Below are positions 14,802 to 15,286 of a stretch of 15,286 nucleotides of DNA, in pieces. The DNA lies in assembly GCA_964477125.1 (NCBI GenBank), contig CAYZCZ010000021.1:1-15286 (forward strand), read 5' to 3'. The position numbers were made by a program, and so were the translations under genes. Within the stretch, counting starts at the first letter, position 1. Each line of letters starts with the position of its first letter. Below the pieces are notes generated by a model. That model made no database searches and was not told the origin of the DNA. It saw only the letters and a program-made list of their open reading frames with translations. This DNA is from DALYDK01 sp964477125. GTDB taxonomy: Bacteria > Patescibacteriota > Saccharimonadia > Saccharimonadales > CAIOMD01.

Positions 14802-14885
14802 TTTTTATATTTTTCCGCTTAGAATATTTTTTACAATAAGTACATACAGTACAATTATTAGTAGTAACTAAAATAAGGACAATAT

Positions 14886-15230
14886 TTGCTTTCAAAAAAA
14901 CACCGATTCCACGGCCTAGGTAGCCTGAACTACACCTATCGTAAGGGTGTTTCTTACCGGAGCCAAAGTTTCGGCATCAAAACATCCCTTAACAGGTTAG
15001 AAACATACCGTGTAGCAGTAGTTGTTAGTAAAAAAGTCGCCAAACTTGCCCCTAAACGCAACCGTATACGCCGGCGGGTTTACGAAGCTGTCCGCCATAC
15101 TGCACCTAAATACTTAACCAACCAAGACATTATTATTACTGTATTCGACGATAAGTTTTTAGAAACACCATTTGCCGAAATACAAAGCAGTATAGAAAAG
15201 CAGTTCAAACAAATTGCCGGCCCCAAATAA
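14886..15230 (+). CDS. rnpA: Ribonuclease P protein component
   Basis: RnpA is the protein subunit that, with the RNase P RNA, removes 5' leaders from precursor tRNAs. This 114-residue protein has the family's normal size, the opening MLSKKHRF, and the central basic helix RNRIRRRVYEAVR (from residue 58) that contacts the RNA. The preceding VVVSKKVAKLAPK and the later strand DIIITVFDD also fit. The start codon is TTG at 14886, supported by AAGGA at 14875-14879, 6 bases upstream, and by the match of the resulting N-terminus to the family. It follows rpmH by 84 bases, probably on the same transcript. It ends in TAA, with 56 bases remaining in the window. Confidence 0.95.
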   Translation: MLSKKHRFHGLGSLNYTYRKGVSYRSQSFGIKTSLNRLETYRVAVVVSKKVAKLAPKRNRIRRRVYEAVRHTAPKYLTNQDIIITVFDDKFLETPFAEIQSSIEKQFKQIAGPK

Positions 15231-15252
15231 CCTACCATATGAAAACTCATTA

Positions 15253-15286
15253 GTGGTGTTTTTAGAAAATATTTATGTAATATTCC
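15253..15286 (+). CDS. Possible start of the next gene (membrane insertase position)
   Basis: After rnpA a frame opens at GTG (15253 or 15256) and continues to the window edge as (M)MFLENIYVIF. In many bacteria rnpA is followed by yidC or yidD, and YidC proteins of Gram-positive type often begin with a similar short aromatic/hydrophobic stretch. No clear ribosome binding site is visible and only about 10 residues are available, so this is a weak call based mainly on gene order. Confidence 0.22.
   Translation, partial: MVFLENIYVIF

Noticed and set aside
14802..14885. Separate rnpA promoter in the rpmH-rnpA gap
   Set aside because: TTTACA at 14830 and TACAAT at 14850 are only 14 bases apart, and the alternative -10 gives a 20-base spacer; co-transcription with rpmH is simpler.
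1..15286. Recoding of TGA as glycine, as in some other CPR lineages (SR1/Gracilibacteria)
   Set aside because: All recognised genes are full length with no internal TGA despite many Gly residues, all read from GGN codons; one gene ends at TGA.
1..15286. CRISPR arrays, tRNA or rRNA genes, classical insertion sequences
   Set aside because: No regularly spaced repeats, no tRNA cloverleaf or rRNA-like sequence and no transposase or integrase motifs were seen on either strand.

Overview
The window is AT-rich bacterial DNA holding a chromosomal replication-origin neighbourhood (right third) next to a large cell-envelope gene cluster (left two thirds). It carries the core set rpmH, rnpA, dnaA, dnaN and recF. 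The cluster consists of very large single-membrane-anchor or secreted proteins stacked with peptidoglycan-active domains, in tightly overlapping genes. This combination suggests a small-genome, Gram-positive-like epibiont of the Patescibacteria/CPR, most likely Candidatus Saccharibacteria. That assignment is inference from gene content and style; no marker here proves it. The standard code applies: no frame has an internal TGA and glycine is read from GGN codons.

Layout. Positions 1-264 are the 3' end of an unrecognised + strand gene. A good promoter then precedes a 300-aa membrane-anchored protein (399-1301). Next come five + strand genes that overlap or nearly abut (1449-10064), probably one operon: (i) a 1152-aa membrane protein ending in an M15-like zinc peptidase domain and a degenerate M23/LytM domain; (ii) a 481-aa membrane-anchored protein with a PEGA-like segment and a beta-propeller-like region; (iii) an 823-aa secreted protein carrying four hydrolase-type domains (SGNH esterase, phage-tail-type lysozyme, serine beta-lactamase/DD-peptidase-like, NlpC/P60-like); (iv) and (v) two small membrane-anchored PEGA-type proteins. 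Together they look like a surface apparatus that remodels or breaches a cell wall. That could be the cell's own wall, the wall of a host cell the bacterium lives on, or the wall at a conjugation-type secretion channel.

The cluster ends tail-to-tail with recF; the two stop codons share the four bases TTAA at 10061-10064. The minus-strand block runs dnaA (12943-14361), dnaN (11593-12687), a small GIY-YIG nuclease gene (11198-11503) and recF (10061-11170). The GIY-YIG gene is bracketed by a perfect 28-bp inverted repeat, and one copy encodes the end of the protein and its stop codon. It looks like a minimal mobile or repeat-associated cassette inserted in an otherwise conserved replication block.

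Both gaps flanking dnaA (12688-12942 and 14362-14663) contain clusters of DnaA boxes and are the likely oriC. rpmH (14664-14801) and rnpA (14886-15230) lead away rightward, and the last bases may open a further gene. If oriC is where it appears to be, the left cluster is transcribed head-on to the leftward replication fork.
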